A DNA stretch of 41,610 nucleotides from Bacteroides sp. (GTDB lineage: Bacteria; Bacteroidota; Bacteroidia; Bacteroidales; Muribaculaceae), in assembly GCA_014801225.1 (NCBI GenBank), contig JAAVEO010000042.1, positions 1-41,610 of the forward strand. Reading direction: 5' to 3'. Positions 40,228 through 41,610 of the stretch are shown here, piece by piece (the first letter of the stretch is position 1; every line of letters begins with the position of its first letter). Position numbers and translations under genes: made by a program. Under the pieces are notes generated by a model. That model saw only the letters and a program-made list of their open reading frames with translations. It was not told where the DNA came from and ran no database searches.

Positions 40228-40276
40228 GGAAAGTCGATTTCTCCGGGTAATGTTTGATAATATTCAGGTATATGAT
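40228..40276 (+). pseudogene. Relic of the 3' part of a BspA-like LRR gene
   Basis: 49 bp closely similar to 38877-38927 of the LRR gene at 38199-39089 (GGAAAGTC..., then TGTTTGATAATATTCAGG and TATGAT), but 2 bp shorter and so out of frame. Nothing of the gene is left on either side. The cassette at 39225-40198 thus lies between the LRR gene end and this fragment. Confidence 0.7.
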
Positions 40277-40405
40277 TTCCCGAATGTGGCCGCGACCCAA
40301 TGCTGTTTACTTGTGCAGTTGGTATAAAATCACCTTAAAATGGGCTGTTTTGGTCGCGGATTACTTTCTTACGCATTTTTTTTCAGATTCAGTTAGTCGC
40401 GGAAG

Positions 40406-40462
40406 TTTTTTGGGTCGCAGATTCACGGGGATTGGGCCCGCAGGATCGGGCGCAGATCTTTG
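40406..40462 (+). repeat. Direct repeat A, copy 1
   Basis: About 57 bp starting with six T and containing GGTCGCAGATTCACGGGGAT; about 90% identical to 40852-40908. Confidence 0.85.
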
Positions 40463-40500
40463 TCCAAAAGAAATCCTCGACAAAAAATTGCGCATCTTGA

Positions 40501-40558
40501 GGTAATTTTGCGATCGGCATTTTGCGACGTTCAGGCCGCCGCGTAGCATGCCGTGGTC
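40501..40558 (+). repeat. Direct repeat B, copy 1
   Basis: Starts GGTAATTTTG and ends GCCGTGGTC; the 3' half with GGCCGCCGCG is well conserved in 41079-41138. Confidence 0.7.
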
Positions 40559-40851
40559 CTTTCTGCGGGGGCTGATTAGCTTTATTTAGTTTTGCGTACG
40601 TTCCTGCGGGAGTTCAAGCGCTGTTCCGCGTCCAAAAATCTGAGCGACATCAGGTATTATTCCGAGCCTGATTAGATAAGAAAAAAATGATTTTGCCGCT
40701 CGGTTTTTCTTACGCAGAACTCCGCCGGAACGCTCGCTAAACTTTCGCTAAACTTAAAGAAATTTTGGAGACGTGAAAAACGGACCTCGGCCTGCTTCGC
40801 ATCGGCCGGAACGGCACTAAATGCCGCCTCAAAATTACCGATTGTCGCGCA

Positions 40852-40908
40852 TTTTTTGGTCGCAGATTCACGGGGATAGAGCCCGCAGGATCGGTCGCAG
40901 ATCTTTTT
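40852..40908 (+). repeat. Direct repeat A, copy 2
   Basis: Partner of 40406-40462, 446 bp further on. Confidence 0.85.
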
Positions 40909-40927
40909 TGTAAATTACCGATTGCTC

Positions 40928-40954
40928 ATGTAGGGTTCGCGACCTGTCGCGACC
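40928..40954 (+). repeat. 27-bp inverted repeat, left arm
   Basis: Perfect reverse complement of 41021-41047; 66 bp lie between the arms. The core TCGCGACCTGTCGCGA is itself nearly palindromic. Confidence 0.9.
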
Positions 40955-41020
40955 GCAGCCGCATATCCTCGGGGTTTGATTATTTCGGGTTGGTAGGTTG
41001 CGAATCGGAACCGCGGCAGA

Positions 41021-41047
41021 GGTCGCGACAGGTCGCGAACCCTACAT
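41021..41047 (-). repeat. 27-bp inverted repeat, right arm
   Basis: Partner of 40928-40954. Confidence 0.9.
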
Positions 41048-41078
41048 TGCCGGTATTACGCGGATTACCGATGACACC

Positions 41079-41138
41079 GGTAATTTTGAGGAGCGGCAAT
41101 CTGCGTGCGATCCGGCCGCCGCGAAGCAGGCCGTGGTC
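41079..41138 (+). repeat. Direct repeat B, copy 2
   Basis: Partner of 40501-40558, 578 bp further on. Confidence 0.7.
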
Positions 41139-41278
41139 TCTATACGCGTCGCCCCACGCGCCGGCTAAATTAAAAGATCTGCGCCCGATCCGCGGGCCCC
41201 ATCTGCGAAGATCCGCGATCAACAAAATAATGCGAATACCGAGGTAATTCCCACGATGTACGGGTGGCGGCAGGGGGA

Positions 41279-41610
41279 TTATTCGCGGCGGACAAGCCAG
41301 CTGTCGATAGTGCGGCGGGAAGTGGAGAAGTTGATGCCGATGGCTATGGTCTCGCGAGCATCTACGGCCCAGGGAAGGGTATATTCCTTGCGCTCGATTT
41401 GGGCGAGGGCTTCTTCGGCGGAGCGGTCGTATTTAAGCTCCATTATGTAGACGTAGCGGTCGGTGCGGACAAGGATGTCTATGCGGCCCTCGGAGGTGCG
41501 GTATTCCACATCCACTGAAAGTCCCAAGAGCCGAAAGAGAATGAACATCGCATTCTGCACATTGCGCTCCTCCTCCATCTTCATCTCATAACTCGTGCCG
41601 GAGAAGAAGG
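41279..41610 (-). CDS. AAA-ATPase-like protein with PD-(D/E)XK nuclease domain, C-terminal part (cut by window edge)
   Basis: The open frame runs in from beyond 41610; about 109 C-terminal residues are visible. The first codons read FFSGTSYEMKMEEE, so the ATG at 41584 is internal and not the start. The domain is PDDEXK_9: GRIDILV supplies the metal-binding Asp and MELK the E-x-K pair, followed by SAEEALAQIERKEYTLPW and AIGINFS. Full-length members (about 520 residues, DUF1703/AAA_ATPase_like) are very common and multi-copy in gut Bacteroidales. Their function is unknown, with nuclease activity predicted. Confidence 0.88.
   Translation of the reverse strand, partial: FFSGTSYEMKMEEERNVQNAMFILFRLLGLSVDVEYRTSEGRIDILVRTDRYVYIMELKYDRSAEEALAQIERKEYTLPWAVDARETIAIGINFSTSRRTIDSWLVRRE

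Larger units (their letters stand above)
40277..41278. other. Non-coding GC-rich repeat region
   Basis: About 1 kb without a credible gene. It holds two pairs of long imperfect direct repeats (40406-40462 with 40852-40908; 40501-40558 with 41079-41138) and a 27-bp inverted repeat (40928-40954 with 41021-41047). Short frames across it have no recognisable protein pattern and are split by the repeats. It looks like decayed or amplified intergenic repeat DNA. Confidence 0.65.

Noticed and set aside
40254..40505. Small plus-strand protein in the repeat region
   Set aside because: Starts inside the LRR relic and runs through direct repeat A; no RBS, promoter or protein-like pattern.
40990..41247. 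Arg/Pro-rich small protein in the repeat region
   Set aside because: Lies over the 27-bp inverted repeat and repeat B; composition is that of translated GC-rich non-coding DNA.

Overview
The window is a piece of a Bacteroidota chromosome, most likely Bacteroidales and probably a gut Muribaculaceae-type organism. Evidence: Bacteroidetes promoters of the form TTTG-N20-TAnnTTTG recur in front of genes and tRNAs, start codons rarely have Shine-Dalgarno sequences, TonB-dependent receptors with an N-terminal carboxypeptidase-regulatory domain are present, secreted proteins end in short type IX-like C-terminal tails, ribosomal protein S16 has a long Ala/Glu/Lys tail, and a PPi-dependent phosphofructokinase is encoded. 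Genus is inference; there is no rRNA to settle it.

Layout. (1) 1-3.5 kb, AT-rich, minus strand: the end of an IS3-type insertion sequence, then two stand-alone secreted proteins and a secreted subtilisin-like protease that share one N-terminal domain (a tandem gene family). (2) 3.6-7.0 kb, minus: a secreted PI-PLC-type phospholipase and an MFS transporter. (3) 7.2-12.1 kb, plus: a TonB-dependent receptor and its lipoprotein partner. (4) 12.2-15.8 kb, plus: a flippase-like membrane protein, a membrane-anchored thioredoxin, a Sua5/YrdC protein and malate dehydrogenase. (5) 15.9-17.0 kb, minus: rpsP and two tRNA-Glu genes. (6) 17.1-18.6 kb, plus: a small HU-like protein overlapping a protein that joins an HU domain, one membrane helix and a LysM domain. 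(7) 18.6-23.8 kb, plus: a monomeric [FeFe] hydrogenase with all three maturases, HydE, HydG and HydF. (8) 23.9-30.0 kb, minus: tRNA-Cys, a C10 cysteine protease, an HMA protein with a Cys-rich tail, and a TonB receptor with His-rich loops. (9) 30.3-37.2 kb, plus: GT4 glycosyltransferase, second flippase-like protein, kdsB, PPi-phosphofructokinase, MTA/SAH nucleosidase and a BASS-family transporter. (10) 37.2-41.6 kb, accessory: a roughly 350-nt structured RNA with its own promoter and terminator, an unknown small protein, a BspA-type LRR protein, a three-gene ADP-ribosyltransferase-fold cassette (DUF3791/DUF3990) that looks like a toxin-antitoxin locus, about 1 kb of GC-rich non-coding repeats, and the C-terminal end of an AAA-ATPase-like/PD-(D/E)XK protein cut by the window edge.

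How the genes fit together. The core is a fermentative anaerobe's metabolism: PPi-dependent glycolysis, malate dehydrogenase on the succinate branch, and a ferredoxin-linked [FeFe] hydrogenase assembled by HydEFG. Around it are envelope functions: Kdo activation, glycosyl transfer, lipid flippase-like proteins and two TonB receptors. Secreted hydrolases of three classes (S8, C10, PI-PLC) fit a host-associated life. The points most worth a second look are the structured RNA at 37280-37630, the HU-membrane-LysM protein, the S8 N-domain family, the HMA/Cys-rich protein between a metal-type TonB receptor and a C10 protease, and the DUF3990 cassette bracketed by a duplicated fragment of its neighbour.
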